Shown here in pieces: positions 45,584 through 55,775 of a stretch of DNA of 64,000 nt (position 1 is its first letter; every line of letters begins with the position of its first letter). The stretch is from Vicia villosa (Eukaryota; Streptophyta; Magnoliopsida; Fabales; Fabaceae), in assembly GCF_029867415.1 (NCBI RefSeq), contig NW_026705179.1:744001-808000 (forward strand). Reading direction: 5' to 3'. The notes below the pieces were generated by a model. That model ran no database searches. It saw only the letters and a program-made list of their open reading frames with translations, and had not been told where the DNA came from. Position numbers and translations under genes: made by a program.

Positions 45584-47639
45584 AACATGTTTGGACGCTT
45601 GGAGTGGATTGAAAACCTCTTGATCAGTTTGTGGTACTCGATCTGCAGTAGGGCTCAAGTGAGGATCAAACTTGGTGATTTTGGAGTTACAGGTCAGGGA
45701 TGATGATTGGGATAGTTCATATATGGTACATGGATGGTGTTTGGATGATTAACTTGGACTGAAATGAGCTTGAACGAAAATTAGCATGATAAGGCTCACT
45801 TTGTGCAAGTTTGGAGGTTGAAGAGTGATTATGAGTTTTGGGTGTTTTTGGGGTATGTGGATGGGTCAAACACATCACATATGATGTTTAGAAGTTGTTA
45901 GAACCATCACTTTGGCCATAACTTCAAGGATTTGGAGGTTGAGTTTTCTACCTCTTTGAAAACTATGAAACTTGCAATTCAAGAAAGAAGAGAGAAAACC
46001 TATAATTGTGAGGTTTTGGTGTGATTTTGGAAGTGATTTGAACCTCTATTTATAGGCCAAGGATTCTGAACTCAAAGCCTTTGCATGTTGATCCAAGAAT
46101 GATGATTTGGCTTAAGAGATAAAATGGAATCTTTCACATTAAATGCAAATGGTTAAAAGTGACTAAACCATGGTTAAATCTCAAGCTTCTTATCCTCTTC
46201 CATTCTGATCTCAAACCAGAAAAATATCTTCCAATTATTGCATTGGTGTGTCATCACTTGTGTTATAGGCCATATAGTGTATGAACTTAGTGAAAATGGC
46301 TTGTAATTTCATGCATAATGACCTCTAATGTCAAAATTCAAAACCATAGCTACACTCCATATTTTTTCATGCTCTTGGACATTTTGGAAAGCTCATGTTA
46401 CACACTTCAAAACCCTAGTTGAAAGTTTCTTCAAGACCTTTAAGGAAATGGGTGAAAAAGATCCATGAACTTTGAAGAAAATGAGATTTTAAGTGCATTT
46501 TTTTCAAAAGATACCAACTTTGAAGCTCCATATCTCTTAAATGGTTGATCTTTTGAAAAAAAATTATATGTGTCAAAGTTGTTTATTGGTTCAAAATCTA
46601 CAACTTTCATGTTGGAAGTTTTTTTCAGTTTGTAGGTGAAATTTTGAGTTATTCCCTTCCAAAGTTTGGAAAAAACCATTGAAAAACACTTAGAATTTTT
46701 CTAAGTATGGAAAGTCAAACTTTTGACTTTTTGATTCTTGATTGATTTTCTTGATTTTCTTTGATCAAATGACTTCATATATCATATATTGATGATTCAA
46801 AACTTCAAAGTCATGGTTGACCAAAATTCCCCAAAAGTCAATGAGGATCTTGTACAGTTGACTTTTTTAGACGAATCGCATTTCTGGAGATTTCGAATGA
46901 ATCAAGCTATCCTCATCAAATGAGTGGTATGAATGGATCATATTGAGGTATTAGAGGATATTTAATCATAGCTTGAGATGTGGTACCATGCTCTGATTAA
47001 AAAGTCAATGGTTCAGGTGAATTAGGTCAAAAACCCTAATTGTCGACCTGATGAAATTGACGACTGTGGATTTGAATTAAGATGTAATTTCCATTGGATA
47101 TTGCCATAGGGATTATTTGAAGATAATTGAAACCTTTGATTGACTTCCTGGGGATTTTTAGGGTTTCCCAAATGTGATCCCTGATTTCAGTCCCTGAGAA
47201 TTCAAAACCCTAATCTGATGATTTGAACTTGCACTGTTGATCAATCCTTGTGTAGTAGATGTTCTGAGCCAATGGATTAAGTCAAAATGATGCACTTGGG
47301 GTCTTGAGGTCATGTCCCAAGTCATTAGGTCAAATCCTGAGCAAAAGTCAAGAGTATGCTATCTTCAGTCAAAACCCTAATCTGGTTGATTCAAAGTCTC
47401 TGAGCTTGTTGAAATGGATTTTTGAGGACCAAATGTTGATTGTTGATGAAGATAGTTGCTTTGAGATGAAGGGAGAACAAAACTCTAATTGATTGTTACT
47501 TGTACTGATTAGTGATTTCTTGTTTAAATCCTGTTGAGTCACAAATAACAAACACAAGCTATGTAATTTGTTAGTGATGCAAATGATATATATGCAATGA
47601 TATGAGGTGGTATCTTAGGTCAAAAATTGGGGTATGACA
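45584..47639 (-). mobile_element. 5' LTR of Ogre, outer segment
   Basis: It aligns with 7176-9233 and ends at GGTATGACA, followed by the TGACC target duplication. It contains the TATA box at 46046-46055, so the nested array lies downstream of the promoter and separates it from the PBS and ORFs. Confidence 0.94.
46046..46055 (-). promoter_or_regulatory. TATA box of the Ogre 5' LTR
   Basis: CTATAAATAG on the minus strand is identical to the 3' LTR copy. A transcript from here would have to cross the 21-kb array before reaching ORF1. Confidence 0.6.
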
Positions 47640-47644
47640 TGACC
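47640..47644. repeat. Target site duplication of the Ogre element (right copy, TGACC)
   Basis: It matches 4314-4318 exactly. After it the outer element's leader continues. Confidence 0.93.
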
Positions 47645-47853
47645 CACTCGATATGGTGAGCTTGATTCTCAAAGAAGAACGTTCAACGACAAAAGTCAAA
47701 GTTCTTCAAACAAAGACACGATCAAACCATTTTCTAATGTTGCTAACTAAAATCCTAAAGATCCTGGAAAATATTGCATTTGCATTCATAACCTCGCATA
47801 ACAGGTTTCTTACAATAGGTCTCTCATCCTCCCTCGCTGTTTATTTCAGCATC

Positions 47854-48666
47854 ATGGATCTTGAACAATCTGTCAAAAATCTCCAAGCTCAGAATGCTGA
47901 ATTCCAAGCTTTGATCCTTAAATTGGCCAAGGGGCAAGAAGAACTGAAGACACTTCTGATCGAGAAAGGGAAGAATCAACATAAGCATCAAGGTGGTAAA
48001 GATAATCGGAAATCCAAACCTAAGCGAGCATTTAATCCGTTGCACATGCCGTTGTCTCGAGTTTTGCAACAACTGCTCAATCAAAACTTGATAACTCTAT
48101 TGCCTCCATATTCATTTCCTACCAATGCCACTCCTGGGTACAAGTATCATGCAAGATGTGCTTATCATTCGAACAGTCCTGGTCATGGCACAGAGGATTG
48201 TTGGAAACTGAAGTACAAGATTCAAGACTTAATTGACGACAAGATCATTAACTTCAACTCACCTGAGAAGCCTCATATGGCTAATGCTATGTACAATCAG
48301 AAAGGTCGCAATGAACGCGACCTACCTGCTGAAGTAATTCCACAACAACGAAGCAAGCCAGGTGCACCAAGGCGTCAGTTTACAATGATCAATATGTCGC
48401 TGGCTCAGGTATTGCAACATCTGCTAAAGGCAAACTTGATTATTGTAAGGGATCCTCCGGCGAAGCCCAACACTTCCGCTACTAGCTATAAACCCAATGC
48501 GAGGTGCGCATATCATTCCAATAGCCCTGGACATGATACGAATGATTGTTGGTCATTGAAGAATAAGATCCAAGATATGATTGACGCTCAGGAAATTGAA
48601 TTCAACCATCCAAAGATTCCTGTAGTGATCACTGCTCCCATGCCTAATCACGACAAGACTGATTAA
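47854..48666 (+). CDS. Mini-gag of the outer non-autonomous Ogre-like element, duplicated zinc-finger module
   Basis: The frame is open from 47653, but the ATG at 47854 (MDLEQSVKNLQAQNAEFQ) is preferred. It opens a Leu/Gln-rich coiled coil like the N-terminus of Ogre Gag, and the 67 codons before it look like leader sequence. The product is 270 residues: coiled coil (about 1-45), a basic Lys/His/Gln region (45-70), then two related modules of about 75 residues, each ending in a finger CAYHSNSPGHxTxDCW (CX2H...HX4C), near residues 108-124 and 226-242. The capsid-like Retrotrans_gag domain between coiled coil and finger in Ogre Gag is missing. No protease or pol follows. The frame has no stops or frameshifts, although the element lacks all enzymes. 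It could bind element RNA or co-assemble with a helper Gag; that role is inferred. Confidence 0.72.
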   Translation: MDLEQSVKNLQAQNAEFQALILKLAKGQEELKTLLIEKGKNQHKHQGGKDNRKSKPKRAFNPLHMPLSRVLQQLLNQNLITLLPPYSFPTNATPGYKYHARCAYHSNSPGHGTEDCWKLKYKIQDLIDDKIINFNSPEKPHMANAMYNQKGRNERDLPAEVIPQQRSKPGAPRRQFTMINMSLAQVLQHLLKANLIIVRDPPAKPNTSATSYKPNARCAYHSNSPGHDTNDCWSLKNKIQDMIDAQEIEFNHPKIPVVITAPMPNHDKTD

Positions 48667-49084
48667 TGTCTAGAAGGATGGACTTTAAGATCATTAGTTT
48701 TACTTTCAGTTTGCAATTTCTTTCCTGTTTGTTTAAACATTCGACTTATGATAGACATTATATGTTTTAATAATCATCATCAGTGCATTGCATATGTTTG
48801 TCTTGAATAAATTATTTCGCTATCACTCATTTTAAAATTGTGTCTTCACTTTGCATATGTTTTGTGATATTCAACTCCTGCTAAGCTGCCAGCCTTTTTA
48901 GGGAGGATGACGAAAATGATACCGCAACTTCATACAATATGCTTTCGAACGGACTATGCTGACGATGTACAGGCATTTTTTCAACCCCTAAACAGTGGAG
49001 ATATAAGGATGTTAATCCCTCGTCAACCCTTTTGAGCCTAAGGAGTAGAAGTTTTCTTTCTTGAACAAATTAAAACCCTTAATC
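48667..49084 (+). other. Outer element, non-coding region after mini-gag
   Basis: This 0.4-kb stretch has no ORF. From about 48870 it is similar to the array element's internal region in reverse orientation (gatattcaactc, gacgatgtacaggcat, gagcctaaggagtag). It is interrupted at 49085 by the SIRE insertion and continues at 58831. Confidence 0.75.
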
Positions 49085-49089
49085 ATAAC
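49085..49089. repeat. Target site duplication of the SIRE-type element (left copy, ATAAC)
   Basis: ATAAC precedes the terminus TGAAGGATAG. It is repeated at 58826-58830. Confidence 0.92.
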
Positions 49090-50310
49090 TGAAGGATAGA
49101 AAAACACTTAGAAAGGGGGGGGGGTTGAATAAGTGTAGTCTTAAAAACTTGAACGATAAAAATAAATTGCACAGTTATTTTTATCCTGGTTCGTTGTTAA
49201 CTAAATTACTCCAGTCCACCCCCGCGGAGTGATTTACCTCACCTGAGGATTTAATCCACTAATCGTAATAGATTACAATGGTTTTCCACTTAGCCCACGA
49301 CTAAGTCTTCTAGAGTATCCTGATCACAACCTGATCACTCTAGGAACAAATGCTTAGACACAAGCTAAGACTTTCTTAGAGTATCCTGACCACCACGTGA
49401 TCACTCTAAATACAACTGCTTAGACACAAGCTAAGACTTCCTAGAGTATTCTGATCAACACTTGATCACTCTAGTTACTTACAAATTAATGTAATCAATT
49501 CTAAGAGTATTACAAATGCTTCTGAAAAGCTATAATCACAACAGTGATATTTCTCTTAAAGTTTAAGCTTAATCTCACTAATATATTACAACAGCAATGT
49601 AGTGAGCTTTGATGAAGATGAAATTTCTGAGCTTTTAATTGAGCAGCGTTTCAGCAAGTTAATATTCACAGAATTTGGTTCAGAGTTGTTGTTTTTTTGC
49701 TTCTCATCAGAACTTCATATTTATAGGCGCTTGAGAAGATGACCGTTGGGTGCATTTAATGCTTTGCGTATTCCGTACAGCATTGCATTTAATGTTTCAC
49801 GCTTTTGTCAACTACCTCGAGCCTTGTTCACGCTGTGTCTACTGACGTTGCCTTTAATAGCTTCCAACGTTCCTTTTGTCAGTCAGCGTAGCCTGCCACT
49901 TGTACTTTCTTCTGATCTGATGTTTGAGAATACAACGTTTGAAAATCATCAGAGTCAAACAGCTTGGTGCAAAGTATCTTCTTGTCTTCTGACCTTGAAG
50001 TGCTTCTGAGCGTGATACCATCAGAACTTCAGTGCTACTGCTTCTGATCTCAAGTTCTTCTGATGCTTCCATAGACCCATGTTCTGATTCTGCCTTGACC
50101 ATCTTCTGATGTCTTGCCAGACCATGTTCTGATGTTGCATGTTGAACCTTCTGAGACAAAGCTTCTGAGCGCTGATTTGTGCATACTCTTTATATATTTC
50201 CTGAAATGGAAATTGCAATGTATTAGAGTACCACATTATCTCACACAAAATTCATATCCTTGTTATCATCAAAACTAAGAATATTGATCAGAACAAATCT
50301 TGTTCTAACA
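49090..50310 (-). mobile_element. 3' LTR of the SIRE-type element (1221 bp)
   Basis: In element sense it runs from TGTTAGAACAAG to CTATCCTTCA. It contains a TATA box at about 49718-49725 and a G run of about 10 near 49115. It has 64 bp (about 49794-49857) that are absent from the 5' LTR. Confidence 0.95.
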
Positions 50311-50325
50311 ATCTCCCCCTTTTTG
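50311..50325 (-). promoter_or_regulatory. Polypurine tract of the SIRE-type element
   Basis: On the minus strand, caaaaagggggagat abuts the 3' LTR. A second purine tract of the same type (minus aaaaagggggagaaa) lies at about 51530-51545. Confidence 0.8.
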
Positions 50326-50566
50326 ATGATGACAAAAACATATATAAATGATATGAATTTGCGATCAGAAAGAGCAGACGGCTAAAGACAAATTACACAG
50401 CTATAGCATAAGCATGTGAATATGTCTCCCCCTGAGATTAACAATCTCCCCTTGAGATGAATAATCCCCCCCTGAAATAAATACTCGAAGACCTTTAATA
50501 ATAAAAGACTTCCCTGATTATTTCGGTAGAGACGATCACATAAGCTTCTGTCTTCTGATAATTCAT

Positions 50567-50960
50567 AGCTTCTGACTTCTGCTTCCATTGGACAGCTTCA
50601 GAACTTGAATTTCTTTAGATCCCTAGAACACTCACAGCTTCTGATTCCTGCTTCCATTTAGGACAGCTTCAGAACTTGAATTTCTTTGATCTTCAGATCC
50701 AAATCACAGCTTCTGATTCCTGCTTCCATTTAGGACAGCTTCAGAACTTGAATTTCTTTGATCTTTAGAACATTCACAGCTTCTGATTCATGCTTCCATT
50801 TAGGACAGCTTCAGAACTTGAATTTCTTTGATCTTCAGAACATTCACAGCTTCTGATTCATGCTTCCATTTAGGACAGCTTCAGAACTTGAGTTTTCTGG
50901 ATCTTTAGAACATTCACAGCTTCTGATTTCTGCTTCCCTCGGATAGCTTCAGAGCTTTGA
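50567..50960. repeat. Tandem repeat of about 60-70 bp, five to six copies
   Basis: Units contain cacagcttctgattc, tgcttccatttaggacag and cttcagaacttgaatttctt in fixed order. The outer copies are diverged and the central ones nearly identical. Confidence 0.88.
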
Positions 50961-51224
50961 ATTTCTTCTTACATCACTTCATGCTAGATTGTATCAGAAC
51001 ATTGTTGAATGTACCAGAGCATCATCAGAGCATCTCTACATCCTGAAATGTTACAGAACAAAACTAAACGACAAAAGTCAGCATGAATGAGTTAGAACAT
51101 AAAATGTGTATCAGAACACAAAATATGTATCAGAGCCATATAAGCCATATAGAATATATCAGATCCAATAGACAATGTATCAGAGCAAATAGACAATGAT
51201 TTGGATCATATTCTATTATCAGAA

Positions 51225-51378
51225 TTTCTGATCATTCTTCCTTCTTGCTTCTGATTCTGAAGCTTCCTAGCACTCAGCTTGCTTCAAGAATCCAAGAGCT
51301 ATTTCTGATCATTCTTCCTTCTTGCTTCTGATTCTGAAGCTTCCTAGCACTCAGCTTGCTTCAAGAATCCAAGAGCTT
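51225..51378. repeat. Perfect or near-perfect 77-bp direct duplication
   Basis: The block beginning tttctgatcattcttccttc occurs at 51225 and again at 51302, back to back. Confidence 0.92.
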
Positions 51379-51702
51379 GATTCATTTTGTTGCTTCTTAT
51401 GTTGATCTTGAATCTTTGATTCCTGCAACAACACAACTTAAAAACATAGAACTTTGCAAGTTATGTTAGTAAATGTGGAGCCTTTTTACTCGGTAACTGA
51501 TAATATTAATCAGATCATTTATCATATATTTTCTCCCCCTTTTTGTCATAACATCAAAAAGCATAAAAGATTCAGATGTAAAGCAAGAGACAAAAGGAAA
51601 GAAACATAAATAACTTTTCATTGATTTCAACAAGAAGGATTACAAAAGAGGAATGCAGGAAAACAGATGCAACAAGGAAAGAAAACTACAAAGACCAAAG
51701 GA

Positions 51703-52188
51703 CTAAGACCCTAGCCTACGCAAAATCCGCGCCAGAACATCATGAATCCCGTCAGTGCTTGTAGCTTGCCTTGCCATGAAAGAGCGAAACTCAGCATTGG
51801 CTGCTTCTTGCGCGTCCAAACGAGAAGCCAGCATAGCTTGATTCTGATGAAGAGCTTCCAAGGTCTCCATCAGAGCTGAGGTTTCACCAGAAGAAGAGGC
51901 ACCAGAATTTCTGCCAAAAGGGACAGCAATCTCAGCAGGGCGATCTTCTGGAAGGTCTTCAGCTTGTGCATCTTCCATCTCCACATCTGGGTCTGACTCA
52001 GAAGTAGCCTCAGCATATTCTGGTTCAGGCAGCTCAGAAGTTCCAACTTCCAACGCTTGAAAGGGATTCACCTTGAGAGGGTCATAGTAGATTTTAACTC
52101 TTTTTGGTTTGATTTCAGGTTCATCAGTTGCCTTTCTCTTTTGTTTTCGATCAGTTTCTTGATTTCCAGAGCTTGACGATGGATTCAT
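51703..52188 (-). CDS. Small ORF in the env-like position of the SIRE-type element, unknown function
   Basis: The frame has 161 codons from ATG at 52188. I do not recognise a domain. Residues 1-30 are Ser-rich then strongly basic, with two Lys/Arg clusters (KQKRK, KPKRVK) resembling a nuclear localisation signal. The middle (about 45-95) is acidic. Residues 105-160 are Ala/Gln/Leu-rich, probably coiled coil. There is no signal peptide or membrane segment, so it is not a canonical envelope. It lies 460 bp past the RNase H stop, where SIRE elements carry an extra, coiled-coil-bearing ORF, and could be a shortened relic of that. Its composition is unlike the A/T-rich flanks, supporting past coding. 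Confidence 0.5.
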   Translation of the reverse strand: MNPSSSSGNQETDRKQKRKATDEPEIKPKRVKIYYDPLKVNPFQALEVGTSELPEPEYAEATSESDPDVEMEDAQAEDLPEDRPAEIAVPFGRNSGASSSGETSALMETLEALHQNQAMLASRLDAQEAANAEFRSFMARQATSTDGIHDVLARILRRLGS

Positions 52189-52647
52189 GATGAAGTTGCA
52201 GATATTGAAAACTGCTAGGGTTTATGATATGAATGCAAAGAGAGAGAACAAAAAAGAAACTGAATGCAAAGTGAGAGAAATATAAGAGGGAAAAGAAACG
52301 TTTGAAGAGTATAAAAAGAAAACTGAAAAAGAGTAAATGATGGATAGCATTTAATGTTACGTGACGTGAGGAGAGATAATAATGACAAAAGACGAGATTT
52401 GCACAGTTACCTAAGTAGACGTCCCCTCAACTGCACGCACGCTTGTCCAGAAATAGTGAACACGTGTTTACCATCTGGATAGCCAGTTACAACTGTTTTG
52501 CTTTTAAAGAGATTCTGAATCAACTTAGACAATGAAACGTTAGTAATAACTGAATCACAATTTCTAATTGATTTCAATTAGAACTTCTTATAAAAAAAAT
52601 CCAATTTCATTTCAGAAGATACTCATACATAAGATCTTCTCATCTTC
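52189..52647 (-). other. Spacer between RNase H and the small ORF
   Basis: This stretch of 460 bp is A/T-rich. I see no ORF or clear motif. Confidence 0.6.
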
Positions 52648-55476
52648 TCATTCTGGGCATAAATCCATACTGATATTCTTTAGAATGAACTTAAACCTAT
52701 CTTCAGCAAGGGGTTTTGTAAAGATATCAGCCCATTGATGGTCTGTATCCACAAAGTTTAAAGATATAACACCCTTCTGAACATAGTCCCTTATGAAATG
52801 ATGTTTAATCTCAATATGTTTAGCTTTTGAATGTAGAATAGGATTCTTAGATAAACATATAGCAGAAGTATTATCACAGAAAATAGGAATGTTACTCTCA
52901 TATATCTGATAATCTTCCAGCTGACTTCTCATCCAGAGCATTTGTGTGCTACAACCAGCAGCAGCAACATATTCTGCTTCTGTTGTTGAGAGGGCTATAG
53001 TAGCTTGCTTCTTGCTGTACCAAGAGATCAGATGACTTCCAAGAAATTGACAACTTCCAGAAGTGCTCTTTCTTTCTATTCTATCTCCAGCATAGTTAGC
53101 ATCACAGAATCCTACTAAGTTGTAATCTTTAGATCTTCTATAAACTAAACCAACATTAGTAGTACCTTTCAGATACCTTAGAATTCTCTTAACCGCTGTT
53201 GAATGAGATTCTCTTGGATCTGATTGGAATCGAGCACACAAACAAACACTAAAGAGAATGTCAGGTCTAGAAGCAGTTAGATATAGAAGAGATCCAATCA
53301 TACCTCTGTACAACTTCTGATCTACCTTCTTACTTACCTCATCCTTACCCAGTACACATGTTGGATGCATAGGAGTTTTGGCTTCTTTGCTTTCAGAAAG
53401 ATTAAACTTCTTCAGAAGTTCTTTCACATACTTCGTTTGATGAACATAGGTTCCATCGGAAGTTTGGTTGATTTGAATCCCAAGGAAATACTTGAGTTCT
53501 CCCATCATGCTCATTTCAAATTCAGCCTGCATAGACTCAGCAAACTCCTTTCCAAGTGTAGCATTAGATGTTCCAAAGATAATATCATCAACATATATTT
53601 GACAAATTAAAATATCCTTTTTAAATGTTTTACAAAAGAGAGTAGTGTCCACTTTTCCTCTAGTGAAATCATTTTCCAGAAGGAAAGAACTCAAACGTTC
53701 ATACCAAGCTCTGGGAGCTTGTTTCAATCCGTATAATGATTTCTTTAATTTGAAAACATGATTTGGAGACATGGAGTCTTCAAAACCAGGAGGTTGGTGA
53801 ACATAAACTTCTTCATCTATATAACCATTTAAGAAGGCACTCTTGACATCCATCTGATAAAGAGTGATGTTGTGTTGAGTGGCAAAAGAAATTAATAGAC
53901 GAATAGATTCTAACCTGGCCACTGGTGCAAAGGTTTCTGTATAATCAATCCCTTCTTGCTGACTATAACCCTGAGCAACCAGTCTGGCTTTGTTTCTTGC
54001 CACTTCACCTTTCTCACTTAGCTTGTTTCTGAAAACCCACTTAGTACCGATGATGTTAAATCCTTTTGGTCTAGGAACCAAGTCCCATACATCATTCCTT
54101 GTAAACTGATTTAGTTCTTCTTGCATGGCAATTATCCAGTCTGGATCTTCTAGAGCTTGATCAACAGAAATTGGCTCGATCAAAGAAACAAGACCTAATT
54201 GACATTCTGCATTGTTCTTAAGGAATGCCCTTGTTCTGATGGGATCATCTTTCTTTCCAAGGATCACATCTTCTGAATGAGCTGAGGCAAGTCTAGGTGA
54301 TCTTCTGATAGTTGGTTCTTCAGAAATCTTAAGATTCTCTAAAGATGCAGCAACTTGATCTTCTGATCCATTGCTTCTGAGACTGCCAGCTTCTGCAGCT
54401 TTGCTTCTTGATTCTTCAACTTCTGATATATCAATATCAAAATCTGCAAAATTCTCAAACTGCTTTGGTTTTTCAAGACCAAGCTTATCATCAAACCTGA
54501 TATTGATTGATTCTTCTATAATCAATGTTTCAGTATTGTATACTCTGTAGCCTTTAGAGCGTTCAGAATAACCAAGAAGGAAACATTTTTGTGCTTTGGA
54601 ATCAAACTTACCAAGATGATCTTTAGTATTCAGAATAAAACATACACATCCAAAAGAATGGAAATATGAAATGTTGGGCTTTCTGTTCTTCCACAATTCA
54701 TAAGGAGTATTATTTAGAATAGGTCTGATAGAGATTCTATTCTGAATATAGCATGCAGTGTTAATTGCTTCTGCCCAGAAATGCTTAGCCATATTTGTTT
54801 CATTGATCATGGTTCTGGCCATTTCTTGTAGAGTCCTATTCTTTCGGTCTACAACTCCATTTTGCTGTGGAGTTCTGGGGCAAGAGAAATCATGGGCAAT
54901 ACCATTTTCTTTGAAGAACTCCTCAAAGAATCTGTTCTCAAATTCGCCACCATGATCACTTCTGACCTTTATGATTTTACACTCTTTCTCAGATTGAATC
55001 TGAGTGAAGAATTCAAAGAACACTGAATGAGACTCATCCTTGTGTTTCAAGAACTTTACCCACGTCCAGCGGCTATAATCATCAACGATGACTAATCCAT
55101 ATTTCTTCCCTCTGACAGATGCTGTTTTGACTGGGCCAAACAGATCAATGTGTAAGAGTTCTAACGGCCTTGAGGAAGAAACAACATTCTTAGACTTGAA
55201 TGCAGGTCTGGAGAACTTGCCCTTCTGACATGCTTCACAAAGAGCATCTGATTTGAATTTCAGATTGGGGAGTCCTCTGACCAGATTTAGTTTGTTAATC
55301 TGAGAAATCTTTCTCAAACTAGCATGTCCTAATCTTCTGTGCCAGACACATTGCTCTTCAGAAACAGACATAAGACAAGTCACCTTCTGATTCTTAAGAT
55401 CCTGAAGATCTGTCTTATAAATGTTGTTCTTTCTCTTGCCTGTAAATAGGATTCCTTCTGACTTACAGCCTTGCAA
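52648..55476 (-). pseudogene. SIRE-type pol: integrase, reverse transcriptase, RNase H
   Basis: An open frame of 942 codons lacks its own natural start because it is separated from protease by a phase change near 55450-55490. Order: integrase zinc finger (HRRLGH ... CEACQKG, about residues 46-87); catalytic core with Asp in LHIDLFG (about 110) and SDHGGEF (about 174); and at the third catalytic position (about 210, QNGVVDRKNR) Asp instead of the invariant Glu. RT follows with YVDDIIFG at about 627-634, then RNase H (GFCDANYAGD, TEAEYVA). The RT and RNase H catalytic acids are present. The frame ends at 52648. The enzyme would copy RNA to cDNA in the particle and integrate it; integration is probably impaired here. 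Confidence 0.93.
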
Positions 55477-55775
55477 GACTTTTGATTAAAGATTATGTCA
55501 TACCCATTGTCACTTAATTGACTTATGGACAATAAGTTATGAGCTAATCCATCTACTAGAAGAACATTAGAAATAGAAGGAGAGTTACCAGACTTTATAG
55601 TTCCTGAGCCAATAATTTTGCCCTGCTGATCTCCTCCGAATTTCACTTCTCCAACAGATTTAAGCACCAGGTCTTGGAACATAGACCTTCTTCCTGTCAT
55701 GTGTCGCGAGCATCCAGAGTCCAGGTACCATGACATGTTGTGCTTTTCCTTCTTTGCAGCCAAGGATATCTGCAA
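55380..55775 (-). pseudogene. SIRE-type protease segment, isolated by frameshifts on both sides
   Basis: A frame of about 131 codons contains the copia aspartic protease signature WYLDSGCSRHMTG and a C-terminal LLSISQLSDNGY. It is in a different phase from gag upstream (shift near 55755-55765, where one extra base would explain it) and from integrase downstream (shift near 55450-55490). In intact SIRE relatives gag and pol are one frame, so these are probably mutations. A programmed shift is possible but would not explain both. Confidence 0.85.

Larger units (their letters stand above)
4319..47639 (-). mobile_element. Ogre (Ty3/gypsy, Tat clade) retrotransposon carrying a 21-kb nested insertion
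   Basis: LTRs at 4319-9233 and 21813-24465 plus 45584-47639, PBS, ORF1, gag-protease, a predicted intron, RT/RNase H/integrase and PPT are all on the minus strand, in the order known for Ogre: LTR, PBS, ORF1, gag-pro, intron, RT-RH-INT, 3' UTR, PPT, LTR. Without the nested array the element is about 22.2 kb, within the large size class of Ogre. Exact 5-bp target duplications flank it. Over the first 1.3 kb the LTR copies differ at about 13 positions by eye (about 1%), implying a fairly recent insertion. Coding capacity is lost (see the individual ORFs). Confidence 0.95.
50326..51702 (-). other. SIRE 3' non-coding region
   Basis: This 1.4-kb stretch lies between the small ORF and the PPT. It contains two tandem repeat blocks rich in the cttctgat motif. 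No coding frame is supported. Confidence 0.75.

Noticed and set aside
55660..55775. C-terminal about 35 codons of the long Gag frame
   Set aside because: The same DNA in another phase encodes the protease active-site region, so this Gag tail is probably out-of-phase translation after a frameshift.
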